Source: an uncultured bacterium (GTDB lineage: Bacteria; Verrucomicrobiota; Kiritimatiellia; CAIKKV01). From it: a DNA stretch of 64,000 nucleotides. The stretch covers positions 1 to 64,000 of the forward strand of contig CALHRZ010000004.1 of the NCBI GenBank assembly GCA_938038445.1. Reading direction: 5' to 3'. Made by a program: the position numbers and the translations under genes. Numbering within the stretch: the stretch's first letter is position 1; the number at the start of each line of letters is the position of its first letter. Positions 26,551 through 36,265 of the stretch are shown here, piece after piece. The notes under the pieces are model-generated. The model had not been told where the DNA came from and made no database searches. It saw nothing but the letters and a program-made list of their open reading frames with translations.

Positions 26551-28995
26551 TTATTGCAAACGCCACCATTTTGTGACCGGACCGTCCGCCGTGAAAGACA
26601 ATTCGCGGATTTCCTCGCCCAGTTTTTCACCGCTTATGACCTCCCACACCGCAGAAGGGCGCGGTAGACGGATTTGCCGTGGACCGGGTTTGACCGTGTG
26701 AACGGCGACCATTCTGGAGTCGGCGTAAACGACATCGTCCTCATCGGTATAGACGTGGGTACCGCTGAATCGCGCGAGGTTGCGCAGCAGGGGAGCGGGC
26801 AGAGGGACGGCGGTGGTGAAGACGATGGCGTAGTCGCCGGGGCCTCGTTCGCCTGGTGTTCCGTTGCCCGCGGCGCCGCGGCCGAACTCCTTGACCACCA
26901 ATCCGGGTCGACGCTTGCCGTAGTCGAGTGCGATGGTTCCCAGCCTCACGAATGGTCGGTCATCCTTCGCGAGCGCCACGCGGGGTTTACGGCCCTCGGT
27001 GCAAGGAGGGGCGTGTCGGTCATGGGGGACCAACACGGGTCCGTAGCGGTGGGAGTCTCCGTAGACCTCGGTTGCGCCGAAGCCGGCGGTGATGGGGTGT
27101 GCCCAGTGGTCAATGGTTACGAACCGGGGGTACTCGTAGTCGTAAAGTTCGAAATCCATGCCGAGCATTTCGGCGGCGAATTCGGGGCTGACGGTTTTTC
27201 CGTCGGTGATTCCACTGCCGGGGCCGAACACGATGACGTTGCCGTCACGGAACAGGTATTGGCGTAGCCGGTTCAGGTTGCGCGCATCGGCGCGGAACGT
27301 GTGGGGGAGCAGGAAGAGCTTGTGGACGCGTGGAAAATTGTCCCGCTCGATATCGTCCCAGAGGAACGTTCGGGTGGGGACGCCGCAGTGGTTCATGGCC
27401 CAGATGCGTTGGCGGATAACGGCGAGATCGTTATAGGCGCAGGAGAAATCGGTATCGAATGCCGCCCAGTCGTCCACCAGCATCACGACGCTGGGCACGT
27501 CGGCGCGGGGGATGTTCAGGAACTCGGCTTCAATTTGCCGTCGGCGGGCGAGGATACGCTGGATGGGCTTGGACTGGAAGTATCCGACGGTGACGTCCAT
27601 GGGATAGGTGTGGTGTCCGCGCGACAGGCTGGCGGCGAGGTTTCGGTAGAGGACGGCTTCTTCCTCGCCGGGCTCGATGGAGCCGAACAAACCGCGTTCG
27701 CTGTTGGCATAGGTACGCTGATCTTCCTCGACCATCATGGATTTGCCGCGGAGTTGTATGGAATCGCCGATCCCTTCGGGGTCATAGCCGAACCCGATCC
27801 AGCGGCAGCGGTAATCGTGCGGGGTGGCGACAATATGGAACTCCGGCCAATCGAGCATTTCGGCCATTCCGATCGAGCCGCTTGCGATCAGGTTTTCCCC
27901 GTAATGGGTTTTCCATTTGCCGCCGATGAAGATGGGGTGGCACATCCAGCCCATCATGTTGCCCTTGAAGGCGTCGATGCCGATCAGGCGGTTGGGTCCG
28001 GCTGCATCGCGAAACCCGGCAAAAATGGACTTAAGACTTTCGCGGAACAGGCGCATTTGCAACTCAAAGTAGTCGCGTTCGGGTTGCACTTGCCGTGCTT
28101 CGGGCCAGAACAGAACTCCGCCGGGATTTCGCTTCCGGAACTCGTCGTCGCGCGGTACGGTCACGGTATCAAACGTTACCGAGGGATTTCCCCAGGCGGC
28201 TTGCAAGGCCTCGTTGTTTTGGTATTTGTCTCGCAGAAACTGTCGGTAGGCTTCCTGCATGACCGGCGAGTGATCGAACAGGAATCCTTCCATTGCCAAC
28301 GGGGTGCCCCCTTCGCCCATCGGGTAGAAGACGTAGGCGATAATGCGGTCGGCCCAGGGCTGCCGCTCGCAGTAGGCGGTGAAGGTGCGAATGAACTGCT
28401 GCAATTCCTTTCGATATTGAACCGAGGCCAGGGAACCGAAGTTCCGTGTTTGGCCGAGGTAATCGCGCATCAGATCGTCGGGGTGGGCTTTGGCCCACGA
28501 CTCGGGTGGAGAATCCCCGAGTCGGATGAAAAACTTGGCATCGGGTGCGGCCTCCAAAATTGTTTTCAATTGGCGTTCGATGGACCAGTAGGAATCTCCA
28601 GGAATGGGGGTCCAAAAGTTGTTTGTCATTGGCATCGGTTCGTCATGGATTTGGCCGGGTCCGGTCCAGAAGGGAGAGGTTCCCCATTCGTTGTTGTATC
28701 CTCCCGCCAACATCAGCCAGAAATAGTTGCAGCCGTGTTCGGCAAAGAGCCGGATTGATTCGACGTAACCGGGGAAGTAGGGTCCGCAGCAGCAATAGCT
28801 TTGGAGGGCGATGGGAGTTCCGTTTTCGAAGAACTCCGGTTTTCCCAGGTGCCATCCCACCGTATAGCGTGGGGGGTGCTTGGGAGGGGGGGGATGTGGG
28901 GCATCCTCCATGCTTCGTGCAGGTCTGGTCCATTCGGAGCCGAGCACAATGAACCAGCCGATGGTTGCGATGGCGGGGTGGGGATATCGCATCAT
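26551..28995 (-). CDS. Secreted GH42-like (beta-galactosidase-type) protein
   Basis: The 814-aa protein starts with a likely signal peptide (MMRYPHPAIATIGWFIVLGS). The core is a TIM-barrel glycosidase type of clan GH-A with 'CNYFWLMLAGGYNNEWGTSPFWTG' early and 'YVFYPMGEGGTPLAMEGFLF' where the acid/base of GH42 enzymes lies. A central region ('VPSVVMLVDDWAAFDTDFSC'... 'YLFRDGNVIVFGPGSG') looks like the beta-galactosidase trimerisation (glutamine-amidotransferase-like) domain. I am not sure it is catalytically active, since the usual Asn-Glu pair is not visible in the ordinary form. The frame is open to an ATG at 29043, but the signal peptide starts at 28995. The promoter at 29085-29113 lies upstream. 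Confidence 0.72.
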   Translation of the reverse strand: MMRYPHPAIATIGWFIVLGSEWTRPARSMEDAPHPPPPKHPPRYTVGWHLGKPEFFENGTPIALQSYCCCGPYFPGYVESIRLFAEHGCNYFWLMLAGGYNNEWGTSPFWTGPGQIHDEPMPMTNNFWTPIPGDSYWSIERQLKTILEAAPDAKFFIRLGDSPPESWAKAHPDDLMRDYLGQTRNFGSLASVQYRKELQQFIRTFTAYCERQPWADRIIAYVFYPMGEGGTPLAMEGFLFDHSPVMQEAYRQFLRDKYQNNEALQAAWGNPSVTFDTVTVPRDDEFRKRNPGGVLFWPEARQVQPERDYFELQMRLFRESLKSIFAGFRDAAGPNRLIGIDAFKGNMMGWMCHPIFIGGKWKTHYGENLIASGSIGMAEMLDWPEFHIVATPHDYRCRWIGFGYDPEGIGDSIQLRGKSMMVEEDQRTYANSERGLFGSIEPGEEEAVLYRNLAASLSRGHHTYPMDVTVGYFQSKPIQRILARRRQIEAEFLNIPRADVPSVVMLVDDWAAFDTDFSCAYNDLAVIRQRIWAMNHCGVPTRTFLWDDIERDNFPRVHKLFLLPHTFRADARNLNRLRQYLFRDGNVIVFGPGSGITDGKTVSPEFAAEMLGMDFELYDYEYPRFVTIDHWAHPITAGFGATEVYGDSHRYGPVLVPHDRHAPPCTEGRKPRVALAKDDRPFVRLGTIALDYGKRRPGLVVKEFGRGAAGNGTPGERGPGDYAIVFTTAVPLPAPLLRNLARFSGTHVYTDEDDVVYADSRMVAVHTVKPGPRQIRLPRPSAVWEVISGEKLGEEIRELSFTADGPVTKWWRLQ

Positions 28996-29084
28996 GGGTG
29001 TTTTTCTTTCTTCTTGAGGTATTGCTGGACTGGGGTTTTCCATGAGGTCGGGCGTCCAAACCTGGACCCGATCATCAAGATTTC

Positions 29085-29113
29085 ATAGTACCCCCAATAC
29101 ACTTATAATTCAA
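29085..29113 (-). promoter_or_regulatory. Sigma70-type promoter with GTATTG element (site 1)
   Basis: Read on the minus strand: -35 TTGAAT (29113-29108), 17-bp spacer, -10 TACTAT (29090-29085). The spacer holds GTGTATTGGGGG, shared with the promoters at 48502-48530 and 62815-62842. It precedes the GH42-like gene start by about 90 nt. Confidence 0.6.
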
Positions 29114-29156
29114 ACCTTATCGTAGGGGAGGCGAACGACCGGCGCACATGCTCCGT

Positions 29157-32100
29157 TTACCATTTGACTCCATTTCGGAAGATTGGAGGAGGGTCAATGG
29201 CGCGGACTTCGAATTCATGCCGGCCGGGCATGATCGGCACGATCAAGGTGTTGCCGATCGTCCCGGGGGCGTAGGTTTGGCCGTCGAGGACCAAAACGGG
29301 CAAGGTGTCGAGTGCCGGGGGAAACGACAGGTAAAGCAGACGGCCTTTGCCCTGGCTGGTTCCGACGACGCGATTGGAGTAGAAGGTCAGGTCAACGACG
29401 CCGGCGTCCGCGGCGGCCCCGATGGTTGCAGCCCATAGTCCATTGTGTTCGGCCCGTTGATCGCCGTGCAGCCGCATGCGGACGCGAGTGTCTTGTGGAT
29501 CCGCGTGGCATTCCGCGGGAGGTATTTTTGGATCGGCCAGGGGGTCGCAGACCACTTTTTTTCTATCTTGAACGAACCCTGCCAGACCTTGGAACGTCGG
29601 TTCCCGAATGGGATCAGGGCTCAGGAAGAGAGTTCGGGTTTCTTTTCCGCAGGTCACCCGTACACTGTCAGGCCCGACTTGTTCCGCGATTAATTCCGGG
29701 CTGTCGGCCCGTCGGGGATAGAGGATCACGAACAAGTCTTGTTGGACGGGTCCGACCGCATTGACGGTGAGAGTTTCTTCGACCGTAATGTAATCCGCGT
29801 GTTGCGAGTGGAGGATGGGGGAACCCGCTGCGGCCCAGCATCGGGCCGAAGCGTGGTAAAGGGGTGAGGGGTAGGTGACATCGCGGGACTCCAGCGTCGG
29901 CTGCGTCAGCCCAGGGAAGCGCACTTCCAGTGTGACGTTGCTATAGGCGGAGGCATAACGGAAACCGTCAGCCATGGGTTGAACTTGCTCTTTTGGGCCG
30001 AGGGTGCGCATGTTCCACCATATATCCGGGATTTTGTCGGGCGCACGGAAACTGTCCCGCAGCACGAAGTAGGTGTTTTCGCCTTTGACCATCAGGATCT
30101 GTCGGGTCCAGCGGACGCCGTTGTAATCGCCCCATGCGCGGAGGTAGTCTGCTTGGTCCGAGAAGTGATAGGCGGGGATGCCGCCATAGGCGCCTCCACC
30201 GGGCCAGCCACCATCACTGGCTTGACTTCCGAAGCGGGGGCGGTTGTGCCAGCCGAAGCGGCTATACAACTCGTTGATGACCTTTACCTGGTCCAGCGGG
30301 TATGCGTGCAAGCTCATGGTCACCAGGGGCGCGCCGTAGGCATAGAGAACGAAATCGCCTTGGTTTGCATCAGAGTGACTCACCAGGTAGCCATTGCGCA
30401 GCGTAAAGAAGATTTCCTTCGCAGTACCCGGCTTATCGCGTAGTGTGGCGCCGAACCCGGGCATCCATGTGCTGGAAAAGTTTGGGGGGAGGTAGTTTTT
30501 CGGAAGATTTTCCAAGAGATCGGCGTGGATTACCGTGTAGGGACTAAAGCCGTGGTCTTGGTGACTGGCCATGGGACGGCCCGTTTGGTCCCAAGCCCAG
30601 GCGAAGGCTTTGGCCAGTTCCGGATCTCGTCGGCGGTTCAGCGCGGCGGCGGACATCCAATGGGTGTTTTGAACGGCGCCTTCATGCCCCCAGCCTGGCA
30701 CGATTCGGGTGTTAAAACGGGGATCGGGCGAGCTTAAAAGGTCGAGGGTGAAGCGGGCAGGCAAGGTTGCCAGGCGAGCGAGGTTTTCATCGCGACGGCC
30801 GGCGTGTTCCAGAACCAACGCTCCGCGCACCAGACTTGGCGCGCTGGCCCCATAGTAGGAAATCAATTCGCTCCAAGCGCCCCCTGGAGCCGTATTCATC
30901 GCCAGCTTGTAGCCGATATAGATGCGGCTCAAATCCAGCCAGCGATCGGCGTGGGGATGATCCGGAATCAAAGCGGCGACCAGGGGAAGGACCATGAAGC
31001 GATTGATCGGCATGTTGGGGTTTCCCAAATGGACCATGCTGCCTCTGGGATTCGCATCGGGCTCGACGGCAGCGCTTGCAAGGGCGGCGAGCCAGGTCCG
31101 CAATTGGTCGCGGCGTTCCGGTTCGAGCTCTTTAAAAGCAAGCAGTTCGTCGGCTGTTGGGGCCCAGCCGGCCATATCCCCTTGAAGGAAATGCAAGAAG
31201 AGCCAGTTATTCCCTGAACCGCGTAACAGATTGAGGAGCTGACCCCGGGGTCCGTACCAAGGACTTGCTCCCATGAGGGAGTTCCAAAGGAGCTCTCTGC
31301 GTTTTGCGGACTCCTCAAAGAAACCCAGATCCTTGATTTGGTTGTAAGCGGGATGTTTTTGCAAGTTCTTTGAGACGGCGTTTATGTTTTCCGGCAGCAA
31401 AGCCAGGCGGGGGTGTTGCACGGACGGATCAGGCGGCCAATGTAGGATCCAATCCTTGTAATTGTCGAGATTGACGAACCCACGGTGGTTTCGGACGTCG
31501 TGGAGGGGTTGCTCATATCCGAAGGGTTTAGCCGGTTCATCCTTCAAAATCGCCATGGCGGACTCCTCGGGCGTGAGGATTTGTTTCGAACCGAAGGGTC
31601 CGAGGACCAGACCCCAACGCCGGCGCATGAAGGTTAAGGGGAGCATGGGATCGTATTCGCCGGTATGCAACAAGTTGCGGGGGTGGGGGGATGCCATCAG
31701 CATCCAATGCAAGGCCACATCGTCCGCTTGATGCGTGAAGAGCATGGCGGAGTGGGTGGCGGAATCGCCGCGCCAACTTCCTTGGTTCAACGGCACGACC
31801 GCAACGGCATTGGGGGTAAGGGAGACGAATTGTTCCACGTCGGCCAAACGGACCAGGCCGAAATACCAGGCCGTTTCATTGTTCCAAGGATACCAGGAGG
31901 CAAGGTTGCAGACCCATCGGTGGGGTTGGTCATAGGCCAATGAGATGGAGAACGGATTGCGAGGCGACGTGAATCCTGCCGCCTCGAGTGCCATCAGAAA
32001 GGGGGTGTGTTGGTGTTTCATCCTGTTTTCGGGGGAGACGCCGTAGACGACATCCGGCTTCCAACCCTGTTCACGCCAACCCGACGAGAGGGAAACCACC

Positions 32101-33005
32101 AGCCGCTGGGACCATCCATTACCGGTTCGTTTGAAATCGAACTGCTCGTCAATCTCGATCACGGAATCATCGGCGCAGAGGCGGACGGTCATTTCATACC
32201 AGCTCGTGGGCTGAAAGTCGTATCTTACGCGAGCTTCGACGAACAGGAGGCCTTGTTCGATGGCATCACACCGCATGCGCGTGAGGACCGGATTATCGTT
32301 GGTTTTCGAGCTCCAAAAGTAGCTACCGCCGGCCCATTGGCCGTCGGCCAGGCGGAAGCCCTTAATGGGGCCTGGGATAAACCCCGCGGCCAAAGGGTCG
32401 GTGTAAGAAGCGACCATGGTTTTGTGATTCTGTCCCCAGGCGAGAGGCTGGTGAAATTCCTGCTCACCCACCGGGGGCAGTCGAATGGCGGTTCGCCCAT
32501 TCTCAAGAATCAAACCGCTGCTGTCGGAAAGAACCGCAGGAGGAACGGGTGGGGCGGCAGAGGATTGGCCTCGGTGCAACTCGTAGCGAAAACGGCTGTT
32601 TGCTTTTAGATCAGTGAAAAAGGAGAGACGGGCCGATTCCACGGTTCCGTCCTTGGCCAGGCGAACACGCCACAATTGATAGGGGATCTCCTGACCATTT
32701 AGGGCATTGACCAAGCGCGCCTCGCCTGGCCTTATTCCCTCGGACAGTTCAATGCGCTTAGGGCCGATCGAAAACGAGCGGTCATCAAAGTTCGACTGAT
32801 CCGGCTGTTTTTCCTTGCCCTGCCTTGCGTGTTTTGCGCGGTGTAATTCATAGGTGATCAGCGTTTGCGGCCAGTTAATGCCGGTGATCTCTTGCGCTTC
32901 GAAGATGGCGAGGGGTTCTTCGGCGGCCATTCTCCCGCATGCAAAGATCAGCGCAGCCAGTCCAGTCCTCATCTGTTTGATATAGTTCTGTCTCATATAG
33001 CTCAT
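29157..33005 (-). CDS. Secreted heparinase II/III-like protein (first of four)
   Basis: A 1282-aa protein. It has a signal peptide region ('MRTGLAALIFACGRMAAEE', residues 12-30). An N-terminal domain ('PQTLITYELHRAKHARQ' with 'LSEGIRPGEARLVNALNGQE') is followed by beta-rich stretches; a helical toroid with 'HLGNPNMPINRFMV' near residue 655; and a C-terminal sandwich with 'HSDANQGDFVLYAYGAPLV' near residue 875, the heparinase II/III C-terminal pattern. This spacing of about 220 residues between the two motifs is the same in its paralogues. Family members cleave uronic-acid polysaccharides by beta-elimination; no substrate can be given. Start: the frame begins at GTG 33056 overlapping the previous stop (GTGA), with ATG at 33005, 32996 and 32972; a signal peptide favours one of the last three. 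Confidence 0.72.
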   Translation of the reverse strand: MSYMRQNYIKQMRTGLAALIFACGRMAAEEPLAIFEAQEITGINWPQTLITYELHRAKHARQGKEKQPDQSNFDDRSFSIGPKRIELSEGIRPGEARLVNALNGQEIPYQLWRVRLAKDGTVESARLSFFTDLKANSRFRYELHRGQSSAAPPVPPAVLSDSSGLILENGRTAIRLPPVGEQEFHQPLAWGQNHKTMVASYTDPLAAGFIPGPIKGFRLADGQWAGGSYFWSSKTNDNPVLTRMRCDAIEQGLLFVEARVRYDFQPTSWYEMTVRLCADDSVIEIDEQFDFKRTGNGWSQRLVVSLSSGWREQGWKPDVVYGVSPENRMKHQHTPFLMALEAAGFTSPRNPFSISLAYDQPHRWVCNLASWYPWNNETAWYFGLVRLADVEQFVSLTPNAVAVVPLNQGSWRGDSATHSAMLFTHQADDVALHWMLMASPHPRNLLHTGEYDPMLPLTFMRRRWGLVLGPFGSKQILTPEESAMAILKDEPAKPFGYEQPLHDVRNHRGFVNLDNYKDWILHWPPDPSVQHPRLALLPENINAVSKNLQKHPAYNQIKDLGFFEESAKRRELLWNSLMGASPWYGPRGQLLNLLRGSGNNWLFLHFLQGDMAGWAPTADELLAFKELEPERRDQLRTWLAALASAAVEPDANPRGSMVHLGNPNMPINRFMVLPLVAALIPDHPHADRWLDLSRIYIGYKLAMNTAPGGAWSELISYYGASAPSLVRGALVLEHAGRRDENLARLATLPARFTLDLLSSPDPRFNTRIVPGWGHEGAVQNTHWMSAAALNRRRDPELAKAFAWAWDQTGRPMASHQDHGFSPYTVIHADLLENLPKNYLPPNFSSTWMPGFGATLRDKPGTAKEIFFTLRNGYLVSHSDANQGDFVLYAYGAPLVTMSLHAYPLDQVKVINELYSRFGWHNRPRFGSQASDGGWPGGGAYGGIPAYHFSDQADYLRAWGDYNGVRWTRQILMVKGENTYFVLRDSFRAPDKIPDIWWNMRTLGPKEQVQPMADGFRYASAYSNVTLEVRFPGLTQPTLESRDVTYPSPLYHASARCWAAAGSPILHSQHADYITVEETLTVNAVGPVQQDLFVILYPRRADSPELIAEQVGPDSVRVTCGKETRTLFLSPDPIREPTFQGLAGFVQDRKKVVCDPLADPKIPPAECHADPQDTRVRMRLHGDQRAEHNGLWAATIGAAADAGVVDLTFYSNRVVGTSQGKGRLLYLSFPPALDTLPVLVLDGQTYAPGTIGNTLIVPIMPGRHEFEVRAIDPPPIFRNGVKW

Positions 33006-33052
33006 ATAGTTTTCATTGGTTTTTGAATTCGGGTGTTGAGAACAGGCCGTGA

Positions 33053-35155
33053 TCACCGGAGCATGATTACGGTTCCTTTTGGCGCATTTTCGCCCCAGAA
33101 GACTGTCCCGGCCGCGCCGGCTTGGTATCCGGTGCCACCATCGACACTCGTTCCGTTGTTTCCTGGCTGAGGCGTTCCCTCAAACGCGTGAATGGAACGA
33201 AATACCGCAATGCGACCCCCACCGCCACCGCCACCTAAGCTCCGTCCATTTCCTCCCCGCGCCTGCAGAACTCCGGACGCATTGCCCATGAACCGTTTGC
33301 ATTGGATGAAAATTCCACCGCCGGATCCTCCCCCATCCTGGTTATATAATCCTGACTCTCCATTAGCCGACAACGTGCCGTCAATTCGCACTTCTTGAGC
33401 CGCTATGATACGGATGGATCCTCCTCCGCTCCAGCCACGCAACGACTGTCCGCGTGCGGAGGCGCTGCCACATTCCACCGGGGCATTGGAAACTCCGTAT
33501 GCCGGCCCGCCGATGCCGCCTTCGCCCGACGCTGCCGAATTTCCCCCTTTCCCTCCATATCCTGCGCCTGCTATCCACCCATTGCCATTCCACGGACTTC
33601 CGCCGGGACCAAGACCTCTCGAAGTGTTCGTGGTGCCTGCATAACCTTTAGCATCGGCGTCAACCATGCCGTTTGTCAGAACAAAAAAGTTGCCTGCCGT
33701 AAAAAGAAGGGTGCCGCCATTGGTGGGATGCGCGTATGGATAAAGAATGGTGTTGGAGGAGACAACGAAATCTCCTTGCACTGCCACAAGTCCGGCGTCG
33801 GTCACCGCCTCGTTCGTAACTCCTCCGAAAACATGCATCCGAGCGTTGTTTCCTTCCAGGAGAATCGCGCCTGCGTCCATCCGTCTCAAGGAAGGATTCG
33901 GGCCGACATTCTGCCAATTCAGATCGAATCGGTCATTCAAGACGAAACTGTTTCCGACCGTGAGCCGTCCCGTGTACGTCAACCGAGTCCGCTCTTGACC
34001 GATTTGAATGGTCATATTGTTTTCCACCACCAGGTTGGTGAGTGACGTAAAGCGAAACCAGCCACTGCCCAAGGTCAAGTTACTTACCGACCATGACGTG
34101 AAACCAGGAATTACCACGTCTCCTCCTCCGTACATAGTGGCGCGTGGCCAGATCAACGAGTCGGGCAGCCAGATCGTGCCCGGTTCGCCCGACTCTGCCG
34201 CCCCGGCTTTAAACGTATCAAATCTGCCGGCTGCAATTTGGATTGAGGGAATCTCGAGCAGAGCTTGAGCGGCAGAATTGTATTCGATTGCCACTCGACC
34301 TCCGCCTCCCCCTCCGCCATAACCGCCACCATATCCACCGACAACACTGATCGTTCCGGTTCCGCCGATTGTATTGCAGGTAATCCATACCCCGCCACCC
34401 GCTCCGCCGCCGCTTTGGTTGCCAACGGATCCACCATCTGCTCGGATCGTTCCTTCCAGCCGCACATGTCCGCTTGCTTCGATTCGAATGGCTCCGCCAC
34501 CCGCTCCGCCGTTCGCCTGACCGAAGGCGCCGCCACTGCCAGGATCAACAGGATTGTTTGTTGATCCGTAGGTGCCTCCTCCAACGGCTCCTGTGCCGTT
34601 GCCGTTTCCCCCACGCCCTCCGTAGCCGCCGCCCGCGCTCCAGCCGCCGCTGCCAGGGTTTCCACCTCCAGGGCCCTTACCCGTTTGAGAATTCGATATC
34701 CCACCCACGTATCCCTTTCCATTCGCATCAATGATTTTTCCGGCAATAACTGTCAGGTTTGAACAGATGATCCACACGCGGTTGTCTGGCACCCACATGC
34801 CGAATTCGTTGGTGCTTGTTGCGGTTTGTGCGTTGTGCGTCATCGTAGCGTTGACGGTCACCTCTGTTGCCCGAAGCGCCGTGTTGGTGCCGAGGAAAGT
34901 CAAAGTTGCGTTATTTGAAAAAGCCGCCAGTTCAGGCGTGGTTTCATCGAGTGTCACGGCGTGGCTGATAATCACCTGGTCACCGGTCTGCGGCAGTCCC
35001 AACGTCCCGCCATCCGTCCATGTTGCTGTGTTGGTCCAATACCCGCTTTGTGCCGTGGTGCGTGTTGCCGCATGTGCTCCCCCTCTCCAGCCCAGCAGTG
35101 TGGCGACCGCCACTCCCAGAATCAACGTTTGGTTCAGAGTTATGGGATTGTTCAT
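33053..35155 (-). CDS. Secreted Gly-rich beta-structure surface protein with duplicated domain
   Basis: A 700-aa protein with a signal peptide ending near 'GGAHA' (residues 26-30). Two Gly-rich blocks of about 145 residues are similar: 'GPGGGNPGSGGWSAGGGYGG' (near 160) and 'GPGGSPWNGNGWIAGAGYGG' (near 520), each followed by 'GGGAIRIEA / GGSIRIIAA' and an all-Gly run. Between them lie beta-strand segments. The protein ends GTVIMLR, a tail also seen in the two other complete-ended paralogues. It has a strong AGGAGG before the ATG. It is probably exposed on the surface, perhaps to hold polysaccharide or the enzyme encoded downstream; this is inference. It is followed at once by a heparinase-like gene. 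Confidence 0.75.
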   Translation of the reverse strand: MNNPITLNQTLILGVAVATLLGWRGGAHAATRTTAQSGYWTNTATWTDGGTLGLPQTGDQVIISHAVTLDETTPELAAFSNNATLTFLGTNTALRATEVTVNATMTHNAQTATSTNEFGMWVPDNRVWIICSNLTVIAGKIIDANGKGYVGGISNSQTGKGPGGGNPGSGGWSAGGGYGGRGGNGNGTGAVGGGTYGSTNNPVDPGSGGAFGQANGGAGGGAIRIEASGHVRLEGTIRADGGSVGNQSGGGAGGGVWITCNTIGGTGTISVVGGYGGGYGGGGGGGRVAIEYNSAAQALLEIPSIQIAAGRFDTFKAGAAESGEPGTIWLPDSLIWPRATMYGGGDVVIPGFTSWSVSNLTLGSGWFRFTSLTNLVVENNMTIQIGQERTRLTYTGRLTVGNSFVLNDRFDLNWQNVGPNPSLRRMDAGAILLEGNNARMHVFGGVTNEAVTDAGLVAVQGDFVVSSNTILYPYAHPTNGGTLLFTAGNFFVLTNGMVDADAKGYAGTTNTSRGLGPGGSPWNGNGWIAGAGYGGKGGNSAASGEGGIGGPAYGVSNAPVECGSASARGQSLRGWSGGGSIRIIAAQEVRIDGTLSANGESGLYNQDGGGSGGGIFIQCKRFMGNASGVLQARGGNGRSLGGGGGGGRIAVFRSIHAFEGTPQPGNNGTSVDGGTGYQAGAAGTVFWGENAPKGTVIMLR

Positions 35156-35218
35156 GGATACCCTCCTTTTGTCTTTTCGATGAGTTGGGGTTCAGGTAAT
35201 TTCATTGTGGTTTCCTGT

Positions 35219-36265
35219 TCATGGTGGTACGAAGCGATAGACGGGTTGCTGGTCCTCTCGAAGTGACGGCTCTCCGAGCGCCTTGGCCAGTGTTTTTTCC
35301 ACAACCACACCCCAGTCGATCTGGATTTGCGGGCAGCGGCTGTCGATGTGAAGCGAGGAACCCCTGTTGGTCATCACCACAATTCGCGTCGGGTCGAGCC
35401 GGTCATGGGGGCCGAGTTCTTGAAGCAAACCATAACCGACCATATCGTCCATGATCACCAAGCCGTCGGGTCGGTCGTTCTTATCCATGAGTTGGCGATA
35501 GACCGTCTTGCCGAAGGCGATGCGGCTGGGGGCGTTCCGCACGATTCGATCGGGTGCCAGGGGCATGCGAAAGGCGGAGCATGCGGCCGAAAAAGCGGCC
35601 TCGATGAACGGCGCGCGATCGGCGGCCTCGAGGACGATGGCCGGCCGCTGCACATTGAGTCGCCAAAGCCACCGAGCGGCGTCTTCCAGGCTCTCTGCAA
35701 GACCGCTCTCATCAGGGGTGAGATGGTAGACCGGGATTGTTGGAGGGACATAAGGGAAAGCGATTTCCTGGTAAACGGCGCCGACGAGGAGGACGTCGAG
35801 GGTGAGGCTTTTTAGGTCATGGATCAGATTTTCCGGCAAGGCGGGTTGCCCCGAGGAATCGATTCGTACCAAATAGTGACGAAAGCGGTAGTCGCGTTGC
35901 TCAATACTATGCATAAAGGTTTGCGCAATAATCCAGCCGGGGTTTGCCAGGGGAGGGATTGAGGGGTCCACGGCGGTCAGCAGACCGAGGATGCGGGTAG
36001 GGGTTCGGCCGATCACCACCGTTCCCGCGCGCCGTTTGCGTTCGACGCGCCCCCTCTCGCTCAGCCGCGTACAGGCTTCCTGCGCCACCTGAACGCTGAC
36101 GCCCGTCAGTTCGGCGAGCCGTCGGGTTGGGGGCAAGAGGGTGCCCGACTGGAGCACGCCGGAATCAATGAGACGCTCCACGGCCTCGGCCAGGCAGAGG
36201 GAGAGTGGCTTATTTTCCGCCGATTCCATTTCGATTGTCCGGACGAGCTGTTCTACTTCCTGCAT
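35219..36265 (-). CDS. GntR-type / LacI-like hybrid transcriptional regulator
   Basis: The 348-aa protein begins with a GntR-type winged helix ('VERLIDSGVLQSGTLLPPTR', 'LAELTGVSVQVAQEACTRLSERGRVER') and continues with a LacI/periplasmic-binding type effector domain ('ILGLLTAVDPSI' ... 'PDGLVIMDDMVGYGLLQELG'). Such hybrids sense sugars. It lies directly upstream and in the same direction as the Gly-rich protein gene, so it may regulate that operon. ATG at 36265 has only a poor Shine-Dalgarno site. The AT-rich region before it (36280-36355) probably holds its promoter. Confidence 0.85.
   Translation of the reverse strand: MQEVEQLVRTIEMESAENKPLSLCLAEAVERLIDSGVLQSGTLLPPTRRLAELTGVSVQVAQEACTRLSERGRVERKRRAGTVVIGRTPTRILGLLTAVDPSIPPLANPGWIIAQTFMHSIEQRDYRFRHYLVRIDSSGQPALPENLIHDLKSLTLDVLLVGAVYQEIAFPYVPPTIPVYHLTPDESGLAESLEDAARWLWRLNVQRPAIVLEAADRAPFIEAAFSAACSAFRMPLAPDRIVRNAPSRIAFGKTVYRQLMDKNDRPDGLVIMDDMVGYGLLQELGPHDRLDPTRIVVMTNRGSSLHIDSRCPQIQIDWGVVVEKTLAKALGEPSLREDQQPVYRFVPP

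Noticed and set aside
25075-26667. 530-aa plus-strand open frame
   Set aside because: It is the shadow of the Gfo/Idh/MocA and nitrilase-family genes on the other strand, whose motifs are clear.
27301-28758. 485-aa plus-strand open frame
   Set aside because: Antisense to the GH42-like gene; composition is that of a GC-rich shadow frame and no domain is recognisable.
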